Source of the DNA: Halopseudomonas phragmitis
GTDB lineage: Bacteria > Pseudomonadota > Gammaproteobacteria > Pseudomonadales > Pseudomonadaceae
Length of the DNA: 64,000 nt
Assembly: GCF_002056295.1 (NCBI RefSeq)
Contig: NZ_CP020100.1
Coordinates: 953,501 to 1,017,500 of the forward strand
Direction: 5' to 3'
Shown here: piece by piece, positions 1 to 8,884 of the stretch
How positions within the stretch are numbered: position 1 is the first letter of the stretch
Layout: every line of letters starts with the position of its first letter
Made by a program: the position numbers and the translations under genes
The notes under the pieces: generated by a model
The model's input: only the letters and a program-made list of their open reading frames with translations
What the model was told of the DNA's origin: nothing
The model's database searches: none

Positions 1-762
1 TGGCCGCTGCTGACCGCGACCCACCACTACGACAAGTCGATCTCGACCCGCGGTCGCGGCCACGGCGTACAGATCGAGGCGCCGATTCTGGCCTTCCTGA
101 TCGAAACGAAGCAGGGGCGGGTGCTGTTCGACGTCGGCTGCGACTACAACAAGCTCAGCGATCCGGCGCTGCGTGCTCGCTGGTATGACCCGGAGGCGTT
201 CCCGATGGGGCCGCCGCAAATGAGCGAAGAGCAGCGGCTCGAAGCGCATCTGGCCAAGCTCGGGCTGACCTGCAAGGACATCGACATGGTGTTTCTCAGC
301 CACCTGCACTTTGATCACGCCGGTGGCCTGTGCGACGTTTGTGGCGCCGAAGTGCACGTGCACGAAGACGAACTGCACGCTGCCCGCGAACCAGCCGACG
401 ACGCCTACTTCGCCGATGATTTTGCCGGCAATGTACGCTGGCGTCTGCAGCAGGACGAGTACGATCTGTTGCCTGGGCTGCGGGCGATCAACACGCCGGG
501 TCACACCGCCGGGCACATGTCATTGATGATCGAACTGCCGACCGGCGCGCCGGTGATTCTCACCGGTGATGCCGCCGACCTGAGCGAAAACCTCGACGAC
601 GAGATCGCTCCCGGTCTGTGCTGGCGCGACCGCGAGGACATGGCGCTGGACAGCATTCGCAAGCTCAAGCGCATTGCCGGTGAGACCGGCGCCGAACTCT
701 GGCCAAACCACGATATGGCGTTCTGGCGCACCCTCAAACGTTTCCCGGAGTACCACGCATGA
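1..762 (+). CDS. MBL-fold metallo-hydrolase (AHL-lactonase-like), 5' truncated by the window
   Basis: The frame is open from base 1, so the N-terminus lies outside the window; 253 residues are visible. The dinuclear zinc signature HxHxDH is at visible residues 101-106 (SHLHFDH), followed by the third metal histidine in TPGHTAGH (about 168), the bridging aspartate in LTGD (about 190) and a late histidine in WPNHD (about 237). This order is that of the N-acyl homoserine lactonase-like branch of the metallo-beta-lactamase superfamily. The family fold and hydrolase chemistry are secure; the substrate is not, since many members act on other lactones or esters. It overlaps the next gene by 4 nt (ATGA) and belongs to an operon with ABC importer genes, so it may process the imported compound (inference). 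Confidence 0.85.
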   Translation, partial: WPLLTATHHYDKSISTRGRGHGVQIEAPILAFLIETKQGRVLFDVGCDYNKLSDPALRARWYDPEAFPMGPPQMSEEQRLEAHLAKLGLTCKDIDMVFLSHLHFDHAGGLCDVCGAEVHVHEDELHAAREPADDAYFADDFAGNVRWRLQQDEYDLLPGLRAINTPGHTAGHMSLMIELPTGAPVILTGDAADLSENLDDEIAPGLCWRDREDMALDSIRKLKRIAGETGAELWPNHDMAFWRTLKRFPEYHA

Positions 763-1517
763 AAGCGGTTCCCGAGGCCTATCACGGCGTCTGGCAGCGC
801 ACCTTGCTGCGCCTGTCGGACGGCACGGAAGACACCACCACCCGCGTGTTCTGGCTGCAGAGCGCGCATCTGCACGCGGATCTGCGCATACCCGATCCGA
901 TGCCAAAGCTGCCGCTTGAGCGCGTCGCTCAGGCGGGTTTTGCCGGGCTGACCGAAGCGAGTCTCGGCCGTTGCCAGTGGCATAGGATCATCGACTTTCA
1001 CCCCGACAGCGGCAGCGATATCGGCAACATGCAGTTCGTCAGCAGTGAAGTGGTGCATGAGACCGCGCTGGACGACAGCTATCTGGAAATCTGGCAGCGG
1101 CTGCCGGACTCGCGCGGCGCTTTGGCCGAACTCTGGCTGCAGAGCTCTGACGGCTCGGGGCGGCAGGCCTGCCTGCTGCGCGCCGGTGACTACTTCATGT
1201 TCGCCGCTGATCGCCCACAGCGCCTCGGCCGTGGTCGCTCGCTGCTGGAATACCTGCAGTTCGACTGCGCCCGCAACGCCGAACACCTGCTTGGCTGCGA
1301 GCTGACCTTTGGTCGCATCAAGGGTGGTGAGCGCCCCTGGCAAATTCTCTGCAGTACCCTACCGGCCGCGACCGGCGGCCTGTTTTCCGTAGCGGCTGAC
1401 CCCGAGCGCTGGGATGCGTTGCCGGTCGCCTGGCTCGGCACTCATCCCCCTGAAAACGGCTGGCAGCCAGCCCCCGTGCCCCGCCTGCAGGATCTGACTA
1501 AGGAGACACTGGTATGA
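759..1517 (+). CDS. Conserved-looking protein of unknown function in an MBL/ABC importer operon
   Basis: 252 residues, translationally coupled on both sides (ATGA overlaps with the hydrolase before it and the permease after it). I do not recognise the family. No signal peptide or membrane segment is visible, so it is probably cytoplasmic. The composition is mixed alpha/beta with several W/Q/H-rich strand-like stretches (YHGVWQRTLL, RVFWLQSAHLHADLRIP, LEIWQRLP, LAELWLQSSDG), which would suit a lipocalin-like or other small-molecule-binding beta-barrel; that is a guess from pattern only. The tight coupling says it works with the hydrolase and the importer, for example as an enzyme or binding protein for the same substrate. 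Confidence 0.8.
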   Translation: MKAVPEAYHGVWQRTLLRLSDGTEDTTTRVFWLQSAHLHADLRIPDPMPKLPLERVAQAGFAGLTEASLGRCQWHRIIDFHPDSGSDIGNMQFVSSEVVHETALDDSYLEIWQRLPDSRGALAELWLQSSDGSGRQACLLRAGDYFMFAADRPQRLGRGRSLLEYLQFDCARNAEHLLGCELTFGRIKGGERPWQILCSTLPAATGGLFSVAADPERWDALPVAWLGTHPPENGWQPAPVPRLQDLTKETLV

Positions 1518-2356
1518 ATGCACCAGCCCCTACACCTGAAACCCGCACGGCTGCGGCCAAGCGCAAAACCCGTTCGCGCTGGTGGGTCGTACGCGGCAGC
1601 CTGCCGCCACGGACCGGTGCATTACTGAGCGCCCTTGGCCTGGCCGCTCCCTTTTTCATCTGGTGGCTTTACACTGCGCTGGGCCTGAACGACCCACTGT
1701 TCATGCCCAGTCCTGATGCCGTGCTGGAACGGGTGATCAACTGGTGGCAGCAAGACGGTCTCTGGAATGACATCTGGATCAGTGTCTATCGGGTTATGGC
1801 TGGGTTTCTCATCTCGGCCATCATCGCGCTGCCATTGGGTCTGTATCTGGGTACCTACAAACCAGTGCAGGCAACCCTGGAGCCCTTGATCGACTTTATC
1901 CGCTACATGCCGGCGGTGGCATTCATCCCGCTGGTCATGCTCTGGGTCGGGATTGGCGAGGGCTCGAAGATTCTGATCATTTTCATCGGCACCTTCTTCC
2001 AGATGGTGCTGATGGCCGCCGAAGACATTCGCCGGGTACCAATGGCGCAGATCGAGGCCGCGCAAACGATGGGAGCCACCCGCAGCGAAATCATTCGTCT
2101 GGTGATACTGCCATCGGCTCGCCCGGCACTGCTCGATACCCTGCGCATCACCTGCGGCTGGGCCTGGACCTATCTGGTAGTGGCCGAACTGGTGGCCTCC
2201 AATTCAGGACTGGGGTACGCCATTCTGCGCGCCCAGCGCTACATGCATACCGACAAAATTTTCGCCGGCATCCTGCTGATTGGTCTGATTGGTCTGTTGA
2301 CCGACCAGGCGTTCCGCTGGCTGGGTCGCCGCGCATTCCACTGGCAGACGAGGTAA
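1514..2356 (+). CDS. ABC transporter permease, TauC/SsuC (nitrate/sulfonate/taurine) family
   Basis: 280 residues. A basic cytoplasmic N-terminus (about 1-45, KRKTRSRWW) is followed by hydrophobic segments beginning near residue 46 (LGLAAPFFIWWLYTALGL) and five more spread to the C-terminus, typical of the binding-protein-dependent inner-membrane permeases. The EAA-type cytoplasmic loop that docks the ATPase is visible in EAAQTMGATRSEIIRLVILP (near residues 180-200). It overlaps the upstream gene by 4 nt and precedes the ATPase gene by 4 nt, so it forms the transport channel of this importer. The periplasmic binding protein is not in the window and probably lies upstream. Known substrates of the family include aliphatic sulfonates, taurine, nitrate and thiamine precursors; the substrate here is not determined. 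Confidence 0.9.
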   Translation: MNAPAPTPETRTAAAKRKTRSRWWVVRGSLPPRTGALLSALGLAAPFFIWWLYTALGLNDPLFMPSPDAVLERVINWWQQDGLWNDIWISVYRVMAGFLISAIIALPLGLYLGTYKPVQATLEPLIDFIRYMPAVAFIPLVMLWVGIGEGSKILIIFIGTFFQMVLMAAEDIRRVPMAQIEAAQTMGATRSEIIRLVILPSARPALLDTLRITCGWAWTYLVVAELVASNSGLGYAILRAQRYMHTDKIFAGILLIGLIGLLTDQAFRWLGRRAFHWQTR

Positions 2357-2360
2357 GCTC

Positions 2361-3203
2361 ATGAACCAGTCCTGTATCAGCATTCGTGATCTGGGCAAAC
2401 AGTTTGAAGCCCGCAACCAGACCATCGAAGCGCTGCGCAACGTCAATCTTGAAGTGCAGCCCAACGAATTCATCACCTTTGTCGGCGCTTCCGGCTGCGG
2501 CAAATCCACCTTACTGCGTATCATGGCCGGGCTGGAAACCCACAGTACAGGCGACATCCTGCTGCGGGGCGAGCCCATCGACGGCCCCGGCGTGGACCGC
2601 GCCATGGTGTTCCAGCATTACAGTCTCTACCCCTGGCTGACGGTAACCGGGAATATCAAGTTCTGCCGCCAGCTCAAAGTGATTGCCGACACCGTGCACA
2701 GTCAGTCCGATGTTGAAGTCGCCAGCGGCCGGGCAGACGCATTGCTGAGCCTGATGGGCCTGCAGAACTTTGCAGGCGCCTATCCCAGCCAACTGTCCGG
2801 CGGCATGCAGCAACGGGTGGCGATTGCTCGCGCGCTGATGCCGCGACCGGATTTTCTGCTGATGGACGAGCCGTTCGGCGCGCTGGACGCGCAGACCCGC
2901 GAAGTGATGCACGACCTGATTCTGCACGTACACCGGCTGGAAAAAAGCACCATCCTGTTCGTCACCCATGATGTGGAGGAGGCGATCTACCTTGGCACCC
3001 GGATTGTGCTGATGGCACCCCAGCCTGGCCGGATCGACAGCATCTACGAGGTGCCGTTGCCAAAGGTGCGGCATCAGGACATGAAGCTAGAGCTGGAATT
3101 CATCGCCCTCAAACGCGAAATCCTGAACCGCATCCGGGAGACCTCCGGGGTACAAACCGACCTTGAGCAACTGGCACGCCTGAGCGAGGGAGCTCCGCTA
3201 TAG
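2361..3203 (+). CDS. ABC transporter ATP-binding protein, TauB/SsuB family
   Basis: 280 residues. Walker A is GASGCGKST (residues 42-50), the Q-loop Gln is near 85 (VFQHYSLYPWLTV), the signature is LSGGMQQR (145-152), Walker B is LLMDEP (166-171) followed by a D-loop, and the H-loop His is near 203 (VTHDVEEA). All catalytic elements are intact. The C-terminal 50 residues are an extension usual in the nitrate/sulfonate/taurine group. It is the last gene of the operon, starting 4 nt after the permease stop. It energises uptake through that permease. Confidence 0.92.
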   Translation: MNQSCISIRDLGKQFEARNQTIEALRNVNLEVQPNEFITFVGASGCGKSTLLRIMAGLETHSTGDILLRGEPIDGPGVDRAMVFQHYSLYPWLTVTGNIKFCRQLKVIADTVHSQSDVEVASGRADALLSLMGLQNFAGAYPSQLSGGMQQRVAIARALMPRPDFLLMDEPFGALDAQTREVMHDLILHVHRLEKSTILFVTHDVEEAIYLGTRIVLMAPQPGRIDSIYEVPLPKVRHQDMKLELEFIALKREILNRIRETSGVQTDLEQLARLSEGAPL

Positions 3204-3272
3204 CCCTGTATTGGGGACAAGCCCTGCAAACCGAAAATTTTTCACCAAGCTACTAGCCAAATCCCTCTGTTG

Positions 3273-3286
3273 CGCTATATATAGCG
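3273..3286. promoter_or_regulatory. Perfect 14-bp palindrome in the sutA leader
   Basis: CGCTATATATAGCG lies 25 nt before the sutA start codon and is followed by TGTTTT. It could be a protein-binding site or part of the promoter/5' leader of sutA; the short T stretch also allows a weak terminator for the ABC operon. The sequence alone does not decide. Confidence 0.4.
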
Positions 3287-3310
3287 TGTTTTCCCCGGGA
3301 GGCATTTGGG

Positions 3311-3616
3311 ATGAGTGACGACGATATTGAAGACGATGACATCGACGGCGTAGACGACAGCGATGTCGATGATCTGCCCGAAACCGATGATGACGAGCCG
3401 GCAGCCAGCTCCAGCAGCAAGGGCCGCAAGAAAGCAGCCGAAGAAGACGAGCTTGAAGGTGTCTCTCTGGAGGCCAAGGCCCGTGAGCGTGAGATGCTGG
3501 CTCGCCAGATCGAAGAGTTCATGGCCCGTGGCGGCAAGGTTCAGGAGATTGGCGACAACGTAGTCTCCGATCCGCCGAAAAAGCCTGACAGCAAGTACGG
3601 TAGTCGACCGATCTGA
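3311..3616 (+). CDS. sutA: SutA-type RNA polymerase-binding regulator
   Basis: 101 residues with a strongly acidic, low-complexity N-terminal half (about residues 1-35 are mostly D/E), an Ala/Lys-rich middle, a predicted helix (SLEAKAREREMLARQIEEFMARGGKVQEI, residues 51-79) and the conserved tail DPPKKPDSKYGSRPI. This layout and tail match SutA of Pseudomonas aeruginosa, a small protein that binds RNA polymerase and favours expression of ribosomal and other genes in slow growth. The start is supported by GGGAGG about 8 nt upstream. It is monocistronic between the ABC operon and a convergent HAD gene. The acidic N-terminus is expected to vary between species, so the C-terminal match carries the identification. 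Confidence 0.85.
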   Translation: MSDDDIEDDDIDGVDDSDVDDLPETDDDEPAASSSSKGRKKAAEEDELEGVSLEAKAREREMLARQIEEFMARGGKVQEIGDNVVSDPPKKPDSKYGSRPI

Positions 3617-3626
3617 AACGGTGAAT

Positions 3627-3691
3627 CTGGCGATTGCAAGGGCTCAACACCGTAGCCCTTGCAGTGCCAGCCCAGCAATTCCCTAGCTGGG
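3627..3691. terminator. Hairpin pair between convergent sutA and HAD genes
   Basis: A 9-bp perfect stem (GCAAGGGCT / AGCCCTTGC, 3636-3644 with 3654-3662) is extended by CTGGC / GCCAG at 3627-3631 and 3666-3670. A second hairpin, CCCAGC / GCTGGG (3671-3676 with 3686-3691), runs into GTTTAT and covers the HAD stop codon. Together they suit bidirectional termination, though T-tracts are weak. Confidence 0.6.
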
Positions 3692-4384
3692 TTTATAGCG
3701 TTCAATCCACCCGGCAATTTCCCCCAGACAGCGCACTTCACCATCCGGCCTTGGCAGATCTGGCCAGTCGCTCCCCAGGCGGTTGAACCACAGGCTATGC
3801 ATGCCCACCCCCTGAGCACCGAAGATATCGTCTTGCGGGTGGTCGCCAACGTGCAACGCCCGACCCGGCTCGACCCCAACCCGTTGCAGCGCGGCCAGGA
3901 AGGGCTCGGGCTGAGGTTTGCTGATGCCTACCTCGTCGGCCGAGACAATCGCCTGGAAGTATTTCGCCAGCCCAAGCCGGCGCACATCGGCATTGCCATT
4001 GGAAATGGTCGCCAGCGCATAACGACTGGCCAGATCAGCCAACAGCGCCTCGGCATGGGGAAATAGCTCGACCGCATGGCGGGCATCGAGAAACACCTGA
4101 AAACCGGCCAGGGCCAACTCCTGCGCCTCTTCGACCGGATAGCCGGCCTTGCGCAGACCATGCTCGAGTACTGCAACGCGCAGCGCCGTCACTCTGTGGC
4201 GCAGCTCTGGATCACGCTCCAGCACCTCACGACGCAAGGCCTTGCGGGCCTCGGCGTCCAGCCGTTGAGCGAACAGCGGGGCCTGCCGTGCCAGCCAGAC
4301 CAGCAGGGTCTGCTCGGCGGCCGCAACCACGCTTTCGGTTTCCCACAGGGTGTTGTCCAGATCGAAGGTCACCAGTTGCAGCAT
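3683..4384 (-). CDS. HAD-superfamily hydrolase (YigB-like phosphatase)
   Basis: 233 residues. Motif I is FDLDNTLWET with nucleophile Asp8 and acid Asp10; motif II is near residue 122 (ATISNGN), the motif III lysine is in ISKPQPEPF, and motif IV is HVGDHPQDDIFGA. The cap lies between motifs I and II, as in HAD subfamily IA. YigB of E. coli, encoded beside xerC, dephosphorylates FMN and other metabolites; the same neighbourhood here (immediately downstream of xerC, 2 nt gap) supports orthology, but substrate remains inferred. Confidence 0.88.
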   Translation of the reverse strand: MLQLVTFDLDNTLWETESVVAAAEQTLLVWLARQAPLFAQRLDAEARKALRREVLERDPELRHRVTALRVAVLEHGLRKAGYPVEEAQELALAGFQVFLDARHAVELFPHAEALLADLASRYALATISNGNADVRRLGLAKYFQAIVSADEVGISKPQPEPFLAALQRVGVEPGRALHVGDHPQDDIFGAQGVGMHSLWFNRLGSDWPDLPRPDGEVRCLGEIAGWIERYKPS

Positions 4385-4386
4385 GA

Positions 4387-5301
4387 TCAGTGGTTATCCG
4401 TACTCTTGCGCTTGGCCCGTGGATGGGCCTGATCGTAGACCTGGGCCAGATGCTGAAAGTCCAGGTGCGTGTAGACCTGGGTGGTGCTGATGTCGGCATG
4501 GCCGAGCAGCTCCTGCACCGCCCGCAGGTCGCTGGAAGATTCCAGCATATGGCTGGCGAAGGAGTGACGCAACATGTGTGGATGCAGGTGCTGACCGAGC
4601 TGATTGACGCCCCAGCGGCGAACCCGCAACTGAATCGCCCGCGGTGTCAGACCGCTACCCCGCTGGCTGACGAACAGCGGCTGGCTGTCGCCAGCCAGGC
4701 TCGGCCGGGACTTAAGCCACTGCTGCAGCGCTTCGCGGGCCAGCCGGCCAACCGGCAAGATCCGGGTTTTACCGCCCTTGCCCAGAACCCGAACCTCGCC
4801 TGCGGCCAGATCCAGATCACTCAGCTGCAGACCCGCCAGTTCCGACAGCCGCAGGCCGGAGGAATAGAACAGCTCGAGCATGGCCAGATCGCGGCAGGCC
4901 AGCCAGTCGTCCTCACTCGGGCCGTCCAGCAGCCGTGCGGTCAGATCGGCATCCAGAGTCTTTGGCAGCTTGCGCGGGCTCTTGGGCGCGCGCAGATCAA
5001 CGGCCGGGTTATGCCGGCACAGCCGCTCACGCAGCAGGTAGCGGTAGAAACTGCGCACCGCACTGAGCAGGCGCTGCAAACTGCGACCCGACAAGCCGGC
5101 CTGATGCTGGCGGGCCACGAACAGCCGTAGTTGCTGCTCGTGCAGCGCGGACCAGTGCTGCAGACCCTGCTCGGTGGCAAAGCGCGCCAGACCCTCAAGA
5201 TCATGCCGATAGGCGCTCAGAGTCCGGGGTGACAATTGCCGTTCATGGGCCAAATGGCCGAGAAAGCCTTCCAGAGCCGCCTGCAGCGCCGGGCTGATCA
5301 T
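4387..5301 (-). CDS. xerC: Site-specific tyrosine recombinase XerC
   Basis: 304 residues. The N-terminal SAM-like core-binding domain covers about 1-90. The catalytic domain shows Arg in [12 protein letters not shown], Lys in LGKGGKTR, HxxR in HMLRHSFA, His in LLGHADI and the nucleophile Tyr in QVYTHLDF, the complete R-K-H-R-H-Y set. XerC acts with XerD at the dif site to resolve chromosome dimers. The position between DUF484 and a HAD gene matches other gammaproteobacteria. It overlaps the DUF484 gene by 4 nt, so translation is coupled. Confidence 0.96.
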   Translation of the reverse strand: MISPALQAALEGFLGHLAHERQLSPRTLSAYRHDLEGLARFATEQGLQHWSALHEQQLRLFVARQHQAGLSGRSLQRLLSAVRSFYRYLLRERLCRHNPAVDLRAPKSPRKLPKTLDADLTARLLDGPSEDDWLACRDLAMLELFYSSGLRLSELAGLQLSDLDLAAGEVRVLGKGGKTRILPVGRLAREALQQWLKSRPSLAGDSQPLFVSQRGSGLTPRAIQLRVRRWGVNQLGQHLHPHMLRHSFASHMLESSSDLRAVQELLGHADISTTQVYTHLDFQHLAQVYDQAHPRAKRKSTDNH

Positions 5302-6005
5302 GACACCTGGGGTTCGTCGGCCAGCGGCCGCTGGCGCACCAGCACCCGAGCCAGAGCGTCAGCGACATAGCCCAGAAACAGCGTGCCGGTCGCGCTTTTG
5401 TAGTGGTGGGCATCCGGGCTGCCGAGCGCCAGCACGCCGTGCAGCCCCTGGTGCTGAATCGGTGACAGGGCCGTGGAGGCAACCAGGGTGCCAGCCTCGC
5501 CGAACAGGAATTCCAGCTCATCGGGGCGCAGCACCCCACTCAGGGTCTTGCCACTGTCGAGCAGATGACCGATGGCGGCCCGCGCCTGGGCGTGGCTGAC
5601 GCAGCGGGCGTTGGCGTAACGCGCCGATTCGCTGAACAGGATCAGGCTCACATACGGAACCTGGAAGTCGCCACGCAGGCTGTCCTCGACCCCGGCGATC
5701 ACCTGCTCCAGGCTCTGGGCATCGAGCAGGCCAAGCACCAGACGCCGGCTCTTCTCGAACAAGCGGTCGTTTTCACGGGCTACATCCATCAACTGGTTGA
5801 GCCGGTGACGCATCTCGATGTTGCGCTCACGCAACAGCTTGACCTGGCGTTCGACCAGCGACACCGCCTGGCCGGACTGGTGGGGTATGATCAGCTCCGG
5901 CAGCAGGTCATCGTATTCGGCAAAAAACGCCGGGTGGCGCTTCAGAAACTCGGCCACCTGGGCCGGGTCGAGTTCGGTTTGACTGCTCTTCGGCTTGTCG
6001 CTCAT
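5298..6005 (-). CDS. DUF484 family protein
   Basis: 235 residues. An N-terminal helix ([26 protein letters not shown]) is followed by a coiled-coil-prone segment ([34 protein letters not shown], about 50-85) and a C-terminal GAF-like domain (about 95-225). DUF484 proteins are regularly encoded between dapF and xerC; their function is not established. The gene overlaps both neighbours by 4 nt. Confidence 0.9.
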   Translation of the reverse strand: MSDKPKSSQTELDPAQVAEFLKRHPAFFAEYDDLLPELIIPHQSGQAVSLVERQVKLLRERNIEMRHRLNQLMDVARENDRLFEKSRRLVLGLLDAQSLEQVIAGVEDSLRGDFQVPYVSLILFSESARYANARCVSHAQARAAIGHLLDSGKTLSGVLRPDELEFLFGEAGTLVASTALSPIQHQGLHGVLALGSPDAHHYKSATGTLFLGYVADALARVLVRQRPLADEPQVS

Positions 6006-6832
6006 ACCCGTATCTGCCCCTCGTAGACCCGGCTAGCCGGGCCGGTCATCATGACGGGCTGGCCGGGACCGGCCCATTCGATATGCAAGGTACCGCCCGG
6101 CAACTGAATTTTCACCGGCGACTTCAGGTGTCCCAGGCGGATCCCGGCCACGGCGGCGGCGCAGGCTCCGGTGCCACAGGCCAGGGTTTCACCGGCCCCA
6201 CGCTCATACACCCGCAGGCGCGCGTGATGGGTATCAAGCAGTTGCATGAAACCAGCATTGACCCGCTTGGGGAAGCGAACATGGCTTTCCACCAACGGCC
6301 CGACCCGCTCGACCGGATACTGTTCGACATCATCGACCAGGGTGACGCAGTGGGGATTGCCCATCGACACGGTCGAGACTTCCAGGCACTGCTCGCCAAT
6401 ATCCAGCGCATAGGTCAACGCTTCAGCATCGGCCTGGAACGGCACCTCAGCCGGGCTGAAGCGCGGCGCACCCATGTCGACCGTGACCTGGCCATCGGCC
6501 CGCACCTGCAACACAATCGGGCCACCGGCGGTCTGCACCCGGATCTGATTTTTCTGGGTCAGGCGCTTGTCCAGCACGAAGCGGGCGAAACAGCGCGCAC
6601 CGTTGCCGCACTGCTCGACTTCGCCTCCGTCGGCGTTGTAGATCCGGTAGCGGAAATCCATATCCGGATCGGTCGGCGGTTCAACCACCAACAATTGGTC
6701 GAAGCCGATGCCGAAGTGCCGATCACTCCACTGACGAATCAGCTTCGGTGACAGCTGGACGTGCTGAGTCACCAGATCGATGACCATGAAGTCGTTGCCC
6801 AGGCCGTGCATCTTGGTGAACTTGAGCAGCAT
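6002..6832 (-). CDS. dapF: Diaminopimelate epimerase
   Basis: 276 residues starting at [15 protein letters not shown]; the frame is open upstream but overlaps lysA, so this conventional start is chosen. The two catalytic cysteines are Cys75 ([11 protein letters not shown]) and Cys219 (ACGTGACAAA). It interconverts LL- and meso-diaminopimelate without a cofactor, serving both peptidoglycan and lysine synthesis. lysA, next upstream, uses its product. The start codon lies 1 nt from the lysA stop. Confidence 0.97.
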   Translation of the reverse strand: MLLKFTKMHGLGNDFMVIDLVTQHVQLSPKLIRQWSDRHFGIGFDQLLVVEPPTDPDMDFRYRIYNADGGEVEQCGNGARCFARFVLDKRLTQKNQIRVQTAGGPIVLQVRADGQVTVDMGAPRFSPAEVPFQADAEALTYALDIGEQCLEVSTVSMGNPHCVTLVDDVEQYPVERVGPLVESHVRFPKRVNAGFMQLLDTHHARLRVYERGAGETLACGTGACAAAVAGIRLGHLKSPVKIQLPGGTLHIEWAGPGQPVMMTGPASRVYEGQIRV

Positions 6833-6833
6833 G

Positions 6834-8087
6834 TCAGGCCTCGGGCAGCAGGCTTTCGCCAGCGAACAGTTCGCTGACGGTCTCACGCCGGCGCACCACA
6901 TGCACCTGCTCACCATCGACCAGCAGTTCGGCGGCACGCGGACGGGTGTTGTAGTTCGAGCTCATGACAAAACCATAGGCTCCAGCCGAACGCACTGCCA
7001 GCAGATCACCTTCGGCCAGCGCCAGCTCACGCTCCTTGCCGAGAAAATCACCAGTCTCGCAGACCGGGCCAACGATATCCCAGTTGCGCGCCGGCACATC
7101 GCTACGCGGCTTGACCGGGTCGATACCCATCCAGGCGCTGTACAGGGCCGGGCGAATCAGGTCATTCATCGCCGCATCGATGATAGCGAAATCCTTGTGC
7201 TCGGTCGGCTTGAGCAGATTGACCCGGGTCAGCAGGACGCCCGCGTTGGCCACGATCGAGCGGCCCGGCTCGAACAGCAGGGCCAGCTCACGGCCCTTGA
7301 GCTGAGCGCGGACCTTAGCCAGATAGTCGCCAGGGGCCGGCGGCTGCTCATCACGATAGGTCACGCCCAGGCCGCCGCCCAAGTCCAGATGGCGGATGCG
7401 GATACCTTCGGCGGCCAGTTGGTCGATCAGCGCCAGCAAGCGCTCCAGTGCATCGAGGAACGGGGTATCGTCGGTCAGTTGCGAGCCAATATGACAGTCG
7501 ACCCCGCAGACCTCGATGTTCGGCAGATCGGCCGCGCGGCGGTAGACCTCTGGGGCCTTGGCGATATCGATGCCAAACTTGTTTTCCTTGAGCCCGGTGG
7601 AGATGTACGGATGGGTCTTGGCGTCCACGTCCGGGTTGACCCGCAGCGATACCGGAGCTTTAACCCCCAGCTCCGCGGCAACCTGCTGCAAGCGCTCAAG
7701 CTCGGCAGCGGACTCGACATTGAAGCAGTGAATACCCACCTGCAGCGCCCGGCGCATTTCCTCGGCGGTCTTGCCCAGCCCGGAGAACACCACCTTGGCC
7801 GGGTCACCACCAGCCGCCAGGACCCGTTCCAGCTCACCACCGGAAACGATGTCGAAACCGGCACCCAGGCGAGCCAGCACATTCAGCACACCCAGGTTGG
7901 AGTTAGCCTTGACCGCAAAGCAGACCAGATGCGGGGTACCATCCAGAGCCTGATCCCAGGCCAGCCAGGCTTGCTCGATGGCCTGACGCGAGTAAACGAA
8001 GCAGGGGGTGCCATGTTGGGCGGCGATCGACGACAATGACACCGCTTCGGCGAACAGCTCGCCGTTGTTATAGGAGAAAGCAGTCAT
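6834..8087 (-). CDS. lysA: Diaminopimelate decarboxylase
   Basis: 417 residues. The PLP lysine is Lys60 ([11 protein letters not shown]), the HIGSQL motif is near 195, the glycine-rich phosphate loop DLGGGLGV follows near 240, and [10 protein letters not shown] near 340 supplies the Cys/Glu of the active site formed across the dimer. It converts meso-diaminopimelate to lysine and CO2. It is the second gene of the lptM-lysA-dapF-DUF484-xerC-HAD unit, starting 9 nt after the lptM stop. Confidence 0.97.
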   Translation of the reverse strand: MTAFSYNNGELFAEAVSLSSIAAQHGTPCFVYSRQAIEQAWLAWDQALDGTPHLVCFAVKANSNLGVLNVLARLGAGFDIVSGGELERVLAAGGDPAKVVFSGLGKTAEEMRRALQVGIHCFNVESAAELERLQQVAAELGVKAPVSLRVNPDVDAKTHPYISTGLKENKFGIDIAKAPEVYRRAADLPNIEVCGVDCHIGSQLTDDTPFLDALERLLALIDQLAAEGIRIRHLDLGGGLGVTYRDEQPPAPGDYLAKVRAQLKGRELALLFEPGRSIVANAGVLLTRVNLLKPTEHKDFAIIDAAMNDLIRPALYSAWMGIDPVKPRSDVPARNWDIVGPVCETGDFLGKERELALAEGDLLAVRSAGAYGFVMSSNYNTRPRAAELLVDGEQVHVVRRRETVSELFAGESLLPEA

Positions 8088-8096
8088 CGCGTGTAC

Positions 8097-8243
8097 TCAG
8101 TTCCCGCTCGGTTGCTGGGAAACTTCTTCGCGAGCCGGGTCCTGCGGCTGCCCGGCAGTTTCTTCGGGCAGATAAAGAGGACCTTTCTGGCCGCAGCCGG
8201 CCAGAACCAGCAGGGCAAACAGGGCAGCGATATGACGCTTCAT
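8097..8243 (-). CDS. lptM: Small lipoprotein LptM (YifL/LppL)
   Basis: 48 residues, too short for most gene callers' cut-offs: a basic start (MKRH), hydrophobic core and lipobox LAGC with the lipidated Cys at 17, then CGQKGPLYLP and an E/Q/P-rich tail. The CGQKGPLY motif is diagnostic of LptM, which in E. coli binds the LptD/E lipopolysaccharide translocon and helps LptD oxidation. Its location directly upstream of lysA is conserved in pseudomonads. It is divergent from cyaY. Confidence 0.92.
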   Translation of the reverse strand: MKRHIAALFALLVLAGCGQKGPLYLPEETAGQPQDPAREEVSQQPSGN

Positions 8244-8346
8244 GACGAATTCCTTATGGACAAAACGATAATAACCGGCAGTATACCGAGCCGCCCGGCT
8301 TGGCGCACCCGAGCCGGACTGCTATCGGACAAGAAGAGAGCACGAT

Positions 8347-8682
8347 ATGTATGAACTGAGCGAAGCCGAGTTCCACCGTGAAGTTGACCGGATTCTCGAC
8401 CGTCTCGAACACGCGCTGGACGACTGCGGCCTGGATATCGACATGGAGCAGGACAACGGTCACCTGCAGATTCATCTGAACGACGGCCCGCGTCTGGTGC
8501 TGGGCCGCCAGCCGGCATCACGCGAATTGTGGCTGGCCACCCCGGAAACGACCCTGCACTTCGGTTTCGAGCCGGGGCAGGGCTGGCAGCATGACGGCGG
8601 TGACGAGTCTTTGGGCGAACTGCTGGGTCGCCTGCTGAGCGAGTTCAGCGGCGAAGACATCGAACTGCAGGTCGAGGACTGA
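8347..8682 (+). CDS. cyaY: Iron-sulfur cluster assembly protein CyaY (frataxin)
   Basis: 111 residues, the usual length. The acidic first helix (SEAEFHREVDRILDRLEHALDDCGLDIDME) and the beta-sheet motif (LVLGRQPASRELWLATP, then TTLHFGF) match bacterial frataxin. It binds iron and modulates IscS/IscU cluster assembly. An AAGAGAG ribosome site precedes the start. The pairing with divergent lptM-lysA and nearby cyaA is the standard gammaproteobacterial arrangement. Confidence 0.94.
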   Translation: MYELSEAEFHREVDRILDRLEHALDDCGLDIDMEQDNGHLQIHLNDGPRLVLGRQPASRELWLATPETTLHFGFEPGQGWQHDGGDESLGELLGRLLSEFSGEDIELQVED

Positions 8683-8685
8683 GAC

Positions 8686-8880
8686 TTGCCTGCCGGCCGT
8701 CAACCATCGCCCTGCGTGCGCCAGTGTTGCCTGGATGGCGAGCAGTGTCTGGGCTGCGGCCGGCTGCTCAATGAGATTGTCGAATGGGGCCAGGCCAGTG
8801 ATCAGCGCCAGCTCCAGATCATCGCCGCTGCCAGACTGCGGCGAGAGCAGCGTAAGGGGCCGGTCGACGACAACGCCTGA
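8686..8880 (+). CDS. DUF1289 domain protein
   Basis: 64 residues with a TTG start 3 nt after the cyaY stop. The four-cysteine pattern CVRQCCLDGEQCLGCGR with the following EIVEW segment fits DUF1289, short cysteine-rich proteins probably binding a metal. The function is unknown. Its end is 4 nt from the convergent cyaA stop. Confidence 0.8.
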   Translation: MPAGRQPSPCVRQCCLDGEQCLGCGRLLNEIVEWGQASDQRQLQIIAAARLRREQRKGPVDDNA

Positions 8881-8884
8881 GCCG

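Noticed and set aside
6780-8039. A 419-codon plus-strand open frame
   Set aside because: Antisense to lysA and the dapF start, with no domain or ribosome site.
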